DNA from: DUUS01 sp964416365
GTDB lineage: Bacteria; Bacillota_I; Bacilli_A; RF39; UBA660
DNA: 19,981 bases
Direction: 5' to 3'
Assembly: GCA_964416365.1 (NCBI GenBank)
Contig: CAYQDO010000018.1
Coordinates: forward strand, 1 to 19,981
Positions within the stretch are counted from its first letter, which is position 1, and the number at the start of each line of letters is the position of its first letter. Both the position numbers and the translations under genes were made by a program. This document shows, piece by piece, positions 6,205 through 13,710 of this stretch. Below the pieces are notes generated by a model. The model saw only the letters and a program-made list of their open reading frames with translations, was not told the DNA's origin and did not search any database.

Positions 6205-7946
6205 TAAATCTTTTCTGGAACAGTAATTCCTAAGATGTCTAATAATTTCATATTAGTATCATAAACTATTTTAGTTAAAGTAATCCAGCTTTCTTTTAAA
6301 TCATTATCTTTTTCATTTAAGATTTCATGAGTGCCATAAAAGGAATTAAAGCTATTGGTTAATTTATAAATATATTCAGCAATTTCATTTAATGAACGAG
6401 CTACAAAAGCTTTTTCTAAGACATTTTTAATTTTTAGTAAATTTAAAATAATCTCTCTTTCCTCATCAGTATGTAATAATTTATATTCATTAGGAACAAT
6501 ACCTGCTTCAGCACATTTAGTAAGAAGTGATTTCATACGAACAGTACTATATAAAAGATATGGACCGGTTTTACCATTTAAATCACTAAATTTAACGGGA
6601 TCAAAAACATAGTCACTAGCTCTATTAGGTAATAAATCAGCATATTTAATAGCCGCAATAGCAAGGTTTTCCGCTAAGGCATCTTTATCTTCATCCTTGA
6701 TATTATCTTTAATAAGTTTTCTAGTTTCATTTGTTACTAATTCTATTAATCCTTTAAGACTTAATACTCCACCATCACGAGTTTTAAATGGCTTACCATC
6801 TGGGCCATTCATTGTCCCAAAGCCATGATGCTCTAATAGGCAAGTTTCCGGAATCATTTTAGTTTTATAAGCTGCCCTAAAAGCTTGAATAAAATGTAGT
6901 TCTTGACGAATATCCGTTAAATACACAATCATATCTGGAGCAAATCTTTTTTGACGATAATAAATAGTAGCGAGCTCAGTTGTATCATATAAAACTCCAC
7001 CATCACTTTTTATTAAGATAACCGGAGGTATTTCTCTTTTATCGGTTTCTTCTTTAACATCAATAATAACTGCCCCTTCACTTATTTCGGTTAAATTATT
7101 TTTAGTTAAATATTCAAGCATTTCGGGAATATATTTATCAGCATCACTTTCCCCTTCCCACAAATCAAACTTAGTATTTAACTTATCATAAATCTTTTTA
7201 ATATCAATTGAGGAAAGTTCATAGAAGGTGCGCCATAAGGCATAATAACCCTTATGATGATTTTGTAAGGCGGTAGTTATTTCTCTAGCTTCTTCCAAAT
7301 ATTTGAGATCTTCTTTAGCCTTGATACTAGCTCTTGGATAAATCTCATTTAATTCTTCAATGGTAACTGGGCAACCTTCTGGGTAAACACCATCATAATC
7401 TTCATCAAAATAAGGTAAGTCCGGATGCATCTCTTTGATTTCTCTAATAATAAGACCCATAGGACGTCCCCAGTCACCTAAATGAACATCACTAATCGTT
7501 TTATAACCTGCTGAAGCAAATAATCTATTTAAAGCTTCTCCAATATTAGCACTTCTTAAATGCCCAACATGTAGTTCTTTAGCTATATTAGCACCACCAT
7601 AATCTATCAAGACATTTTTAGATTCAGTTTTAAACATGTTTATCTCTAAATCCTCTGATAAATTATTAACATATTTAACAAGTATTTCAGCACTTAAAGT
7701 TAAATTAACAAAACCACCTATGGCTTCTGCTTTATTAAAATAACTCTCTTTCTTAATTTCTTCAGATATTTCTAAAGCAATATTGTTAGGATTTTTATTA
7801 TATTCCTTAGCTAAAGCAAAAGCCCCATTATATTGATAATCACCCAAATCTGGACGATTACTGATAATTAATTTTACTTCCGTTTCATATCCTAAAGATT
7901 TAATAATCTTGGTTAATTCTTTTTCTAAAAAATCAATTAAATTCAT
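6204..7946 (-). CDS. argS: Arginyl-tRNA synthetase
   Basis: This class I synthetase charges tRNA-Arg with arginine using ATP. Starting at the ATG (7946) it is 580 aa, a normal length. A GTG nine bases upstream (7955) would add three residues, but the AAAGAGTGA Shine-Dalgarno fits the ATG better. The N-terminal Arg-tRNA recognition domain includes NRPDLGDYQYNGAF. The HIGH-type motif is HVGH (about 126-129) inside a GGANIAKELHVGHLRS segment, and the KMSKS counterpart is the variant KPFKTR (about 385-390), common in ArgS. The C-terminal DALR anticodon-binding domain includes KTGPYLLYSTVRM and ends near GITVPEKI. It is first in an operon with the ASCH gene and a third gene lost in the gap. Confidence 0.97.
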   Translation of the reverse strand: MNLIDFLEKELTKIIKSLGYETEVKLIISNRPDLGDYQYNGAFALAKEYNKNPNNIALEISEEIKKESYFNKAEAIGGFVNLTLSAEILVKYVNNLSEDLEINMFKTESKNVLIDYGGANIAKELHVGHLRSANIGEALNRLFASAGYKTISDVHLGDWGRPMGLIIREIKEMHPDLPYFDEDYDGVYPEGCPVTIEELNEIYPRASIKAKEDLKYLEEAREITTALQNHHKGYYALWRTFYELSSIDIKKIYDKLNTKFDLWEGESDADKYIPEMLEYLTKNNLTEISEGAVIIDVKEETDKREIPPVILIKSDGGVLYDTTELATIYYRQKRFAPDMIVYLTDIRQELHFIQAFRAAYKTKMIPETCLLEHHGFGTMNGPDGKPFKTRDGGVLSLKGLIELVTNETRKLIKDNIKDEDKDALAENLAIAAIKYADLLPNRASDYVFDPVKFSDLNGKTGPYLLYSTVRMKSLLTKCAEAGIVPNEYKLLHTDEEREIILNLLKIKNVLEKAFVARSLNEIAEYIYKLTNSFNSFYGTHEILNEKDNDLKESWITLTKIVYDTNMKLLDILGITVPEKI

Positions 7947-7968
7947 AGATTTCACTCTTTCTGTTCAT

Positions 7969-7977
7969 ATTTTATCA
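7969..7977 (-). promoter_or_regulatory. Extended -10 promoter of argS
   Basis: On the minus strand TGA-TAAAAT (hexamer 7969-7974) ends 22 nt before the ATG at 7946. The expected start of transcription (about 7962) lies just upstream of the AGAAAGAG. No T-box leader fits in this short space, so argS is not T-box controlled here. Confidence 0.55.
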
Positions 7978-8056
7978 ATATTTAATATATCTTTCAATGA
8001 TTTTAAGGAATATTAATAATAACTTTGCCCCATAATAAAATTGGAAAGGATATCAT

Positions 8057-8488
8057 ATGGTCGAGGAAAAAGAATTAATCAAACATATTTATAAAGACAG
8101 TGAAATGGGCAGTTATACTATCGAAGTACTCTTAAATGATTTAAAAGAGAAAGACAATAAAATTAAAAAATATGCCCAGGAACTATTAAATCAATATCAG
8201 GAATTTGCTAAAAGAAGTAAAGAATACCTAAAATGTGATGAATTACCCAAGATTGGCAGACTAAATAAAGTGGGAGCCCGTATCGGTATAAATAGCGAAA
8301 TAGATGAAGATAATAGTGATTCCAGAGTAGCCGATATGCTAATCAAAGGACTTTCCATGGGAAGTATCGAAATGGAAAAAAAAATAAACGATTATAAAGA
8401 TGTGGCTGGTAAAGAAACCCTTCATCTGGCAAGTGACTTTCAAAATTTTCAAAAAGAAGCCATCGAGAAACTAAAAGAATATTTATAA
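8057..8488 (+). CDS. Conserved hypothetical, all-helical (ferritin-like bundle)
   Basis: This 143-aa protein is predicted almost wholly helical, with charged heptad-like stretches (about residues 22-60 and 105-143). It opens with a KELIKHIYKDSEMGSYTIEVL segment and has a central MLIKGLSMGSIEMEKKIN. Similar proteins occur as hypotheticals in Clostridia and Bacilli, and the two MG..(T/S)I(E) helices about 85 residues apart look like the two halves of a four-helix bundle of the ferritin-like/DUF2383 kind. No clear metal-ligand set is visible. It starts with ATG after GGAAAGGA and is monocistronic, with a CATAAT at 8031-8036 as a possible -10. Function is unknown. Confidence 0.75.
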   Translation: MVEEKELIKHIYKDSEMGSYTIEVLLNDLKEKDNKIKKYAQELLNQYQEFAKRSKEYLKCDELPKIGRLNKVGARIGINSEIDEDNSDSRVADMLIKGLSMGSIEMEKKINDYKDVAGKETLHLASDFQNFQKEAIEKLKEYL

Positions 8489-8518
8489 AAAACTTAACTA
8501 AATTAGTTAAGTTTTTTT
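8487..8518. terminator. Bidirectional terminator
   Basis: A 14-bp perfect stem, AAAAAACTTAACTA (8487-8500) with TAGTTAAGTTTTTT (8504-8517), has a triloop. Flanking A and T runs make it work on both strands, for the convergent helical gene and the TasA-like gene. Confidence 0.9.
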
Positions 8519-9008
8519 ATGTGGCTTGGACATAATCAATTGTTACTGAAAAGTTAACCGGTTCTGGGTTTTGATTAGTTGATGCTGTATTCCAAGTAAC
8601 AACTATTGAACCTTCTGTTACATCATTTGGAGCTAAATCAGTATCTTTGATATTATTTAAGCCAACAACCGAAATATTGAAATCATCAGTACTATTTTCA
8701 TTTATGACTATGTCATTAACTTTAGAATTTAACCTGCCAGTATTTTTAATCGTAAAATTAATAGTTACAGTATCTCCCGGATAAGCTAAATCAGCAGTTA
8801 TATTCATCGTAGTCTTCGCAGTATCTAAACTAACCGTAGCTTTATTTTCATCAGATACATTATGATCAGCAAATTCAATTATAAATTCGGTAGCACCTCC
8901 TGCTGTACCAGCAATATTTAAAGTTGCGGCAAACAAAGCATAAGCACCTGATAAAATAAGTGCGGAAGCTAACAAGCCAATAATAAATAATTTGTTATTT
9001 CTTTTCAC
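8517..9008 (-). CDS. TasA/camelysin-like exported protein with SipW-type signal
   Basis: This 163-aa exported protein is probably a surface or fibre subunit. A basic MKRNNK is followed by a hydrophobic segment (7-22), then YALFAATLNIAGTAGGA (23-39), the arrangement typical of SipW-processed TasA and camelysin precursors. The mature part is beta-rich, with the family-like segment YPGDTVTINFTIKNTGRLN and a closing SVTIDYVQA strand. No catalytic motif is seen and none is expected. The GTG start follows GGGAGGTG and no better ATG exists. It is divergent from a CBM-like/signal peptidase/DUF5305 operon, which supports it as a substrate of that peptidase. The N-terminal motif is shared with the next gene. 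The homology is judged by eye and is not proven. Confidence 0.75.
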   Translation of the reverse strand: MKRNNKLFIIGLLASALILSGAYALFAATLNIAGTAGGATEFIIEFADHNVSDENKATVSLDTAKTTMNITADLAYPGDTVTINFTIKNTGRLNSKVNDIVINENSTDDFNISVVGLNNIKDTDLAPNDVTEGSIVVTWNTASTNQNPEPVNFSVTIDYVQAT

Positions 9009-9078
9009 TTAACACCTCCCTAATCTTCTTCCCAGTATTATTATGACCAAGAACTTAAAATCTAATCCTAAAAAGTGT

Positions 9079-9108
9079 ATGACTATTTTAAAATACACAT
9101 AATATAAT
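9079..9108 (+). promoter_or_regulatory. Sigma-A-like promoter of the CBM-like/signal peptidase operon
   Basis: ATGACT (9079-9084; 4 of 6 to TTGACA), an 18-nt spacer and a perfect TATAAT (9103-9108) make the best two-part promoter in the window. Transcription should start near 9115, which leaves almost no leader before the ATG at 9118. Confidence 0.65.
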
Positions 9109-9117
9109 GTGATAATC

Positions 9118-9918
9118 ATGCCTCGTAAAAGAAAAAAAAAATCTAAATTAATCTATTTTATTATAATAATTATCTTAATGCTTTCTACTAGCTATGCTTT
9201 ATTATCACAATCTTTAAGTATTGAAGGAACCGTAAAAGGCGCTTATTTTGAAGGTTACATCATTGATAAAGAAAGTAATCCAAGTTTAAGTATAAGTAAT
9301 TTAAAACGTAATTCCTGGCAGGAGGGCTCTAATTACAAATATCAGATATCTTTTACTATTAGAAATATCAGTAATGAAATTTTAGATAGTTATAAACTAA
9401 CTTTGACATTTAACAGTACTGTCATAGATGTTGCTACTTGGAATTATGATTATGAATTTGATGGTCGTAAATTAATTATTAAAAGTGAGAATCAGTTAAA
9501 CCCCAATGGAAGTGCCGAAGTAAGTTTTATTATTACAGTCGGAATAAATAATTTAATTCTAGCTAAAGTCAAAATGGAAAGTATTTCAACTACCGAAGAA
9601 ATAGATCCTAATTTATTCCTAGTAATTTTTAATCGTACCAATGGTTGGGGTAATTATACTTATCAGTACAATGTGACAGTCCAAAATAAAACAGGCGTTG
9701 CTTTAGTCTACTGGCAGATTAATGTTGAGCTATCTGAAGGAACTAACTTTGGCAGTGGTTGGAGTGCTATATTTAGTAATTCAGGAAACATTCTCACAAT
9801 TAAAAATGAAAGCTATAATGGGAAACTTGCACCTAATCAAAGTGCTACATTTGGAATGCAACTTAATACCAATATCAAAAATTATATACCTGATAAATAC
9901 ACAGTCATGGTAAGATAA
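9118..9918 (+). CDS. Membrane-anchored or secreted protein with two tandem CBM2-like beta domains
   Basis: This 266-aa protein is probably an extracellular, carbohydrate-binding or structural component. A very basic head (PRKRKKKSK) is followed by a hydrophobic segment (11-24) and YALLSQSLSIEGTVKGA (26-42), matching the SipW-type signal of the TasA-like protein. Two repeats follow, about 62-141 and 172-250. Each has the pattern aromatic-x-YxYQ, an (I/V)-(R/Q)-N segment, a central tryptophan, a (K/T)-L-x-IK strand and a final P-N-x-S-A strand. The second closely resembles family 2 cellulose-binding modules (GWSAIFS, YNGKLAPNQSATFGM). I use the ATG at 9118. The upstream GTG (9109) would lie before the predicted start of transcription. 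There is no Shine-Dalgarno, so it may be leaderless. It is first in an operon with the signal peptidase gene 2 nt downstream. Confidence 0.75.
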   Translation: MPRKRKKKSKLIYFIIIIILMLSTSYALLSQSLSIEGTVKGAYFEGYIIDKESNPSLSISNLKRNSWQEGSNYKYQISFTIRNISNEILDSYKLTLTFNSTVIDVATWNYDYEFDGRKLIIKSENQLNPNGSAEVSFIITVGINNLILAKVKMESISTTEEIDPNLFLVIFNRTNGWGNYTYQYNVTVQNKTGVALVYWQINVELSEGTNFGSGWSAIFSNSGNILTIKNESYNGKLAPNQSATFGMQLNTNIKNYIPDKYTVMVR

Positions 9919-9920
9919 AT

Positions 9921-11066
9921 ATGAAAATCAAAGATTATATATATTTAATATTTATCTTAATTTATATTTTTATTAGCCAGTTTATCCTTATTCGATATGA
10001 AAGCATATTTCAATATCTTATTAATCCTTTAATCTGGCTATTATTTTTAATTATGGCTTATTTTTTATATCACAAAAATAAACAATATTATCAATATCAA
10101 AAAAATATTTTAGAAATCTCTCTAATGAGCGCTCTTTTATACAATCTTTTATTTTATACATTAGGTTACTTTACTGGATATGCCCATAATGCGTATTCCA
10201 CTACATTTAATGGTATCATTATTAATTTATTTAGTGTTTATCTAGTAGCAGTTATAAAAAATTATATCAGGTATTATTTAGTTAATCGATTTCGTTCCAA
10301 TTATTTAAATCTTGCTATTATTACTTTAATTTTATTTATAGCCAGTACCAATCTACCTATCATCATTGATTTATTAAAAGATAAAAACAATCTTTTTCTA
10401 GTATTAATTAAATACATTATTCCGATATTATCATTAGAAACTTTCTTTACCTATTTAAATCATGAAAGTGGATTATTAACTAGTTTTATTTATCAAAGTT
10501 TAATATTAATACCAAGCATCATAATTCCCATTGTGCCTGATTATAATGAAATTATTCCGGCTCTATTTAATTTTCTATTTCCTTTGTTTACTCATATTGT
10601 TATTAAAAATAGTTTGCGAAAAAAAGATACAGGATATATTAAAGAAAAACCTTTCAGATTAGTTGTTTATTTCATATTAATTATTTTTATAATGATGTTT
10701 TCCTTAGGAACATTTGTGATTAAACCAAGTGTAATATTAACATCTAGTATGAAACCAGCAATAAGTAAAGGTGATATTGTTCTAATTAAAAAATGCTCTA
10801 TCGAAAATATTGATCCTGGTGATATTATTGAATACAAAACTCACAACTATAGTATTGTCCACCGCGTTACTAAGGTACTAGCTTATCCTAAAGGAATAGA
10901 ACTGGTTTTAAAGGGTGATAATAATAGCAAGGAAGATAAATATCCGGTAACGAAAGATAATTTAGTAGGTTGTTATATGTTTAAAATAAAGTACTTAGGT
11001 TATCCTTCCCTATTTATTTATGATTTATTCAAAGAAGAAGAATTGCCAGTAGAAACAGGTAGGTAG
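9921..11066 (+). CDS. SipW-like signal peptidase I fused to an N-terminal polytopic membrane domain
   Basis: This 381-aa integral membrane protein combines about 230 residues of hydrophobic helices (roughly seven or eight segments between 7 and 228) with a final anchor (247-268) and a signal peptidase catalytic domain facing outside. The catalytic serine is S276 in TSSMKPAISKGDIV. The general base appears to be H314 in SIVHRV, and KGDNN (331-335) is the third conserved box. Ser/His rather than Ser/Lys is typical of ER, archaeal and SipW peptidases. SipW itself is about 190 aa, so the membrane domain is an extra fusion. It lies 2 nt after the CBM-like gene and 6 nt before the DUF5305 gene. Its likely substrates are the two neighbouring exported proteins. 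Confidence 0.88.
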   Translation: MKIKDYIYLIFILIYIFISQFILIRYESIFQYLINPLIWLLFLIMAYFLYHKNKQYYQYQKNILEISLMSALLYNLLFYTLGYFTGYAHNAYSTTFNGIIINLFSVYLVAVIKNYIRYYLVNRFRSNYLNLAIITLILFIASTNLPIIIDLLKDKNNLFLVLIKYIIPILSLETFFTYLNHESGLLTSFIYQSLILIPSIIIPIVPDYNEIIPALFNFLFPLFTHIVIKNSLRKKDTGYIKEKPFRLVVYFILIIFIMMFSLGTFVIKPSVILTSSMKPAISKGDIVLIKKCSIENIDPGDIIEYKTHNYSIVHRVTKVLAYPKGIELVLKGDNNSKEDKYPVTKDNLVGCYMFKIKYLGYPSLFIYDLFKEEELPVETGR

Positions 11067-11072
11067 ATTATT

Positions 11073-12119
11073 TTGCCCAAAAAAGACAAATACTTAATTA
11101 TTCTCAGTGCGCTTTTATCTACTATTTTAATTATAGTATTTGTTTTTAATGTGATTAAATATTTGAAAATGACTACCGGTAATAAAGATAATATTTTATT
11201 TAAAGCTACAATTAACGATTATACTAACTACAATATAAACATTATTGATAACCCCTATATTGAAGAAAATATTTTAACTAGTGATAAAGCTTATATCACA
11301 GATATAATTGATAAAATAAATATTAATTATAAATATCAATATCAGCTAAATGTTCCTATCGAATTGAGCTATAAATATCGGGTTATAGCAACTATCGTAG
11401 CCAGTGATGATCTTACTACTAAACCCATCTGGACTAAGGATTATAATCTTTTAGATAAAGAATATCTTCTAAGTAATAGTCAAATTAATATTGAAGAAAT
11501 CCAAGAGATTTATTTAGAACAGTTTAATAGTATTGTAAGTAAGTTCCAAGAAGAATTTGAAATTAATTCCACCGTTAATTTGGAAGTAAAACTAATTGTA
11601 GATATCATTCATTTTATTAATGACCAGAAAATAAATAAAAGTCACATTATCACGATAAACATTCCTTTAAATGTTAAAACCTTTGATATTACCCTAAATA
11701 AAAATTTTGCTGAAGAAGAAACTGAATATATTAATCCTCTTATCGATAAAGAAACAATTTTTGTAAATATTATTATTAATATTTCTTTAATAATAACTAT
11801 TATTGCTATCTTTATTTTTTTAGTAAAACATATTCTCAACAAACATAAAAGTCCTTATATTCTAGAACGAAATAAGATCTTAAAAGAATATGATAATCAA
11901 ATTGTTGAAGTAACTAATTTTGTTAAATATACTAAATGGGAAACTGTTGAAGTCAAAAACATCAAAGAACTTATTGAACTTTCTAATGAAGCTTTTGAGC
12001 CGATTTTTTTCTGGGAAAGGAGAAAAGGAAGACAAAAAGAAGCCTGGTTCTGTATTTTGAAAGACTCCGTTTTATATAAATTTGTTCTATTTAGTATTAA
12101 TCCCCAATTGACGAAATAA
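11073..12119 (+). CDS. DUF5305 family membrane protein
   Basis: This 348-aa protein has an N-terminal membrane segment (about 7-29), an outside domain of about 200 residues rich in beta strands, a second membrane segment (about 230-250) and a cytoplasmic tail of about 95 residues. The tail contains the DUF5305-like pattern of a charged RNKILKEYDNQI stretch, a VEVKNIKELIELSNEAFEPI stretch and a final WFCILKDSVLYKF strand. DUF5305 genes are known mainly from archaea and Firmicutes, next to SipW-type peptidases and TasA-like proteins, though the function is not established. The start is a TTG (11073-11075) about 8 nt after AGGTAGG, which overlaps the peptidase stop. It is last in the export operon, and an assembly or anchoring role is inferred. 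Confidence 0.8.
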   Translation: MPKKDKYLIILSALLSTILIIVFVFNVIKYLKMTTGNKDNILFKATINDYTNYNINIIDNPYIEENILTSDKAYITDIIDKININYKYQYQLNVPIELSYKYRVIATIVASDDLTTKPIWTKDYNLLDKEYLLSNSQINIEEIQEIYLEQFNSIVSKFQEEFEINSTVNLEVKLIVDIIHFINDQKINKSHIITINIPLNVKTFDITLNKNFAEEETEYINPLIDKETIFVNIIINISLIITIIAIFIFLVKHILNKHKSPYILERNKILKEYDNQIVEVTNFVKYTKWETVEVKNIKELIELSNEAFEPIFFWERRKGRQKEAWFCILKDSVLYKFVLFSINPQLTK

Positions 12120-12162
12120 GATTATTGTAATAAAATATATTCACTCAAAGGGGTTCATCATA

Positions 12163-13710
12163 ATGATAAATGAACAAAATTATAGTTTATTTAGGAAAAT
12201 GTCTACTGAAGAAGCAGAATCAGTTTACAAAAAATCAAAGCTAGAGATTATAAAAAAAGATAATCTTTGTGCTTTAAAATGCCTTTCAGAATCAATGGTT
12301 GCTCCCTTTCGTTTAAATCCTTATGTCAATAATTTTAGTTTTCAAATCTTAAAATTTTCTTTTAATCCAGAAGTCAGAGATAATTTATTTACAAGATGTT
12401 TAAAAACTAAACCATTATATACTGATAGTAATTTTCGTCAATATGATAAATTTAAAGGACAAAGTATTTACTATAACAGCCACGGAAAAGATATTGATCT
12501 ATATAATTTTGAATTAAATAGAGAACTACTTGATTATTTAAATAATAAAATTACCAATATCGAAAGCTTAAACCCTAATAATTATCCAGAACACTATATT
12601 ACAGAATATTTCAATGACGGTATTCAAGACAAATTAACGGATAACTACTTAATGGATAATGAATACTATTTGCAAATGCCACTAGATCTTGGAGGTTTAG
12701 CTTTAATCTATAATAAAATACCTCGCGGTGGTTTAAATAAAATGATAGATTGTCGTTATATTTCAAAAGATTTAAATATGCTGAAAGAATTAAACTATGA
12801 TTCTTTTCCAATTACTTTGGCAATCAAATTAAATTATCATCCTAAAGTAACTAAATTAAGAAACAGTGTCATAAATGAAACAACTTATGGTATTCCAGCA
12901 GATCTAATTGATAGTTTAAATCGGGTAATTAGTAGCATTAGATTAATAAAATATGAACCCGATTTAAATAAACATCGATTAATAGATTTTAAACCTCTAA
13001 ATCTAGTTAATATTTTGTCAGAAAATATACCTAATTATATTAATTATTCTGAAAATGATTTAACTAATGAAGAAGTCTTAAATATTATTAGTAACTCTAA
13101 ATTTAAAAAAGAATTTTATAACAAAATAGTAAATACTAATGGTTCTTTATATCCTGGTAGTTATATGCATGGTGTTCATCATGCTCATAAAACCTGTCTT
13201 TTTTCTTTTGTTTTAGCTACTGTGCTTAATTTAAATGAAGAAGAAATAGATTTATTAATTTCGGCTAGTTTGCTTCATGACATTGGCAGAACCAGTGATA
13301 CTGAAAGTAATGATCATGGACTGATTGGCGCTCAAAAAGTTAATAATTTAGCTATTTATTTAGATAATCTCGAAAAGAAAAAAATATTACAATTCCTAAT
13401 TGAATGTCATGAACTAGATTTTGAAGAAAGAGTTCTTATTTCTAAACTTAAAAAATATGGTATTAAAGATACGGAATCAGCATTAAAAATGCTTTCTGTT
13501 TTAAAAGATAGTGATGCGCTAGATAGAACAAGATTTACTGTTTACGGATCATCTAATGGAGCACTAGACCCTAATTACTTAATTAATAACCTATCTCATC
13601 AATTAGTTGTTTTTGCGCAAAATTTGAATAATACTTATGAAAGTAAATGTATATCTAAAGAAGAAAATATAATAATGGAAAAACCTTCACTGATGTTAAA
13701 AAAGGGTTAA
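12163..13710 (+). CDS. Large HD-domain metal-dependent phosphohydrolase-like protein
   Basis: This 515-aa, apparently soluble protein has an unrecognised N-terminal region of about 325 residues and a C-terminal HD domain. The HD ligands appear in order: H336/H339/H340 region (YMHGVHHAHKT), HD pair H372/D373 (LLHDIGRTSD), H385 (DHGLIGA), H416 (CHELDF) and D451 in KDSDALDRTR. This suggests a metal-dependent phosphohydrolase acting on a nucleotide or phosphoester. The closing DALDRTR is a common HD feature. The ATG follows AAAGGGG by 9 nt, and a TAAAAT (12131-12136) could be a separate -10, since 43 nt separate it from DUF5305. Read-through from the export operon is possible. The N-terminal region is the unusual part and gives no functional clue. 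Confidence 0.8.
   Translation: MINEQNYSLFRKMSTEEAESVYKKSKLEIIKKDNLCALKCLSESMVAPFRLNPYVNNFSFQILKFSFNPEVRDNLFTRCLKTKPLYTDSNFRQYDKFKGQSIYYNSHGKDIDLYNFELNRELLDYLNNKITNIESLNPNNYPEHYITEYFNDGIQDKLTDNYLMDNEYYLQMPLDLGGLALIYNKIPRGGLNKMIDCRYISKDLNMLKELNYDSFPITLAIKLNYHPKVTKLRNSVINETTYGIPADLIDSLNRVISSIRLIKYEPDLNKHRLIDFKPLNLVNILSENIPNYINYSENDLTNEEVLNIISNSKFKKEFYNKIVNTNGSLYPGSYMHGVHHAHKTCLFSFVLATVLNLNEEEIDLLISASLLHDIGRTSDTESNDHGLIGAQKVNNLAIYLDNLEKKKILQFLIECHELDFEERVLISKLKKYGIKDTESALKMLSVLKDSDALDRTRFTVYGSSNGALDPNYLINNLSHQLVVFAQNLNNTYESKCISKEENIIMEKPSLMLKKG

Noticed and set aside
7956..8056. T-box or other leader riboswitch upstream of argS
   Set aside because: The space between argS and the divergent gene is about 100 nt and shared by two promoters. 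No T-box sequence (TGGNACCGCG-like) is present.
9722..9913. Plus-strand 63-codon ORF inside the CBM-like gene
   Set aside because: It is an out-of-frame overlap within a well-supported gene and has no start signals of its own.
11642..11842. Minus-strand 66-codon ORF inside the DUF5305 gene, hydrophobic
   Set aside because: The hydrophobic look comes from the complementary AT-rich membrane segment of the real gene. No Shine-Dalgarno is present.
12611..12811. Minus-strand 66-codon ORF inside the HD gene
   Set aside because: It lies antisense inside a long coherent frame and has no expression signals.
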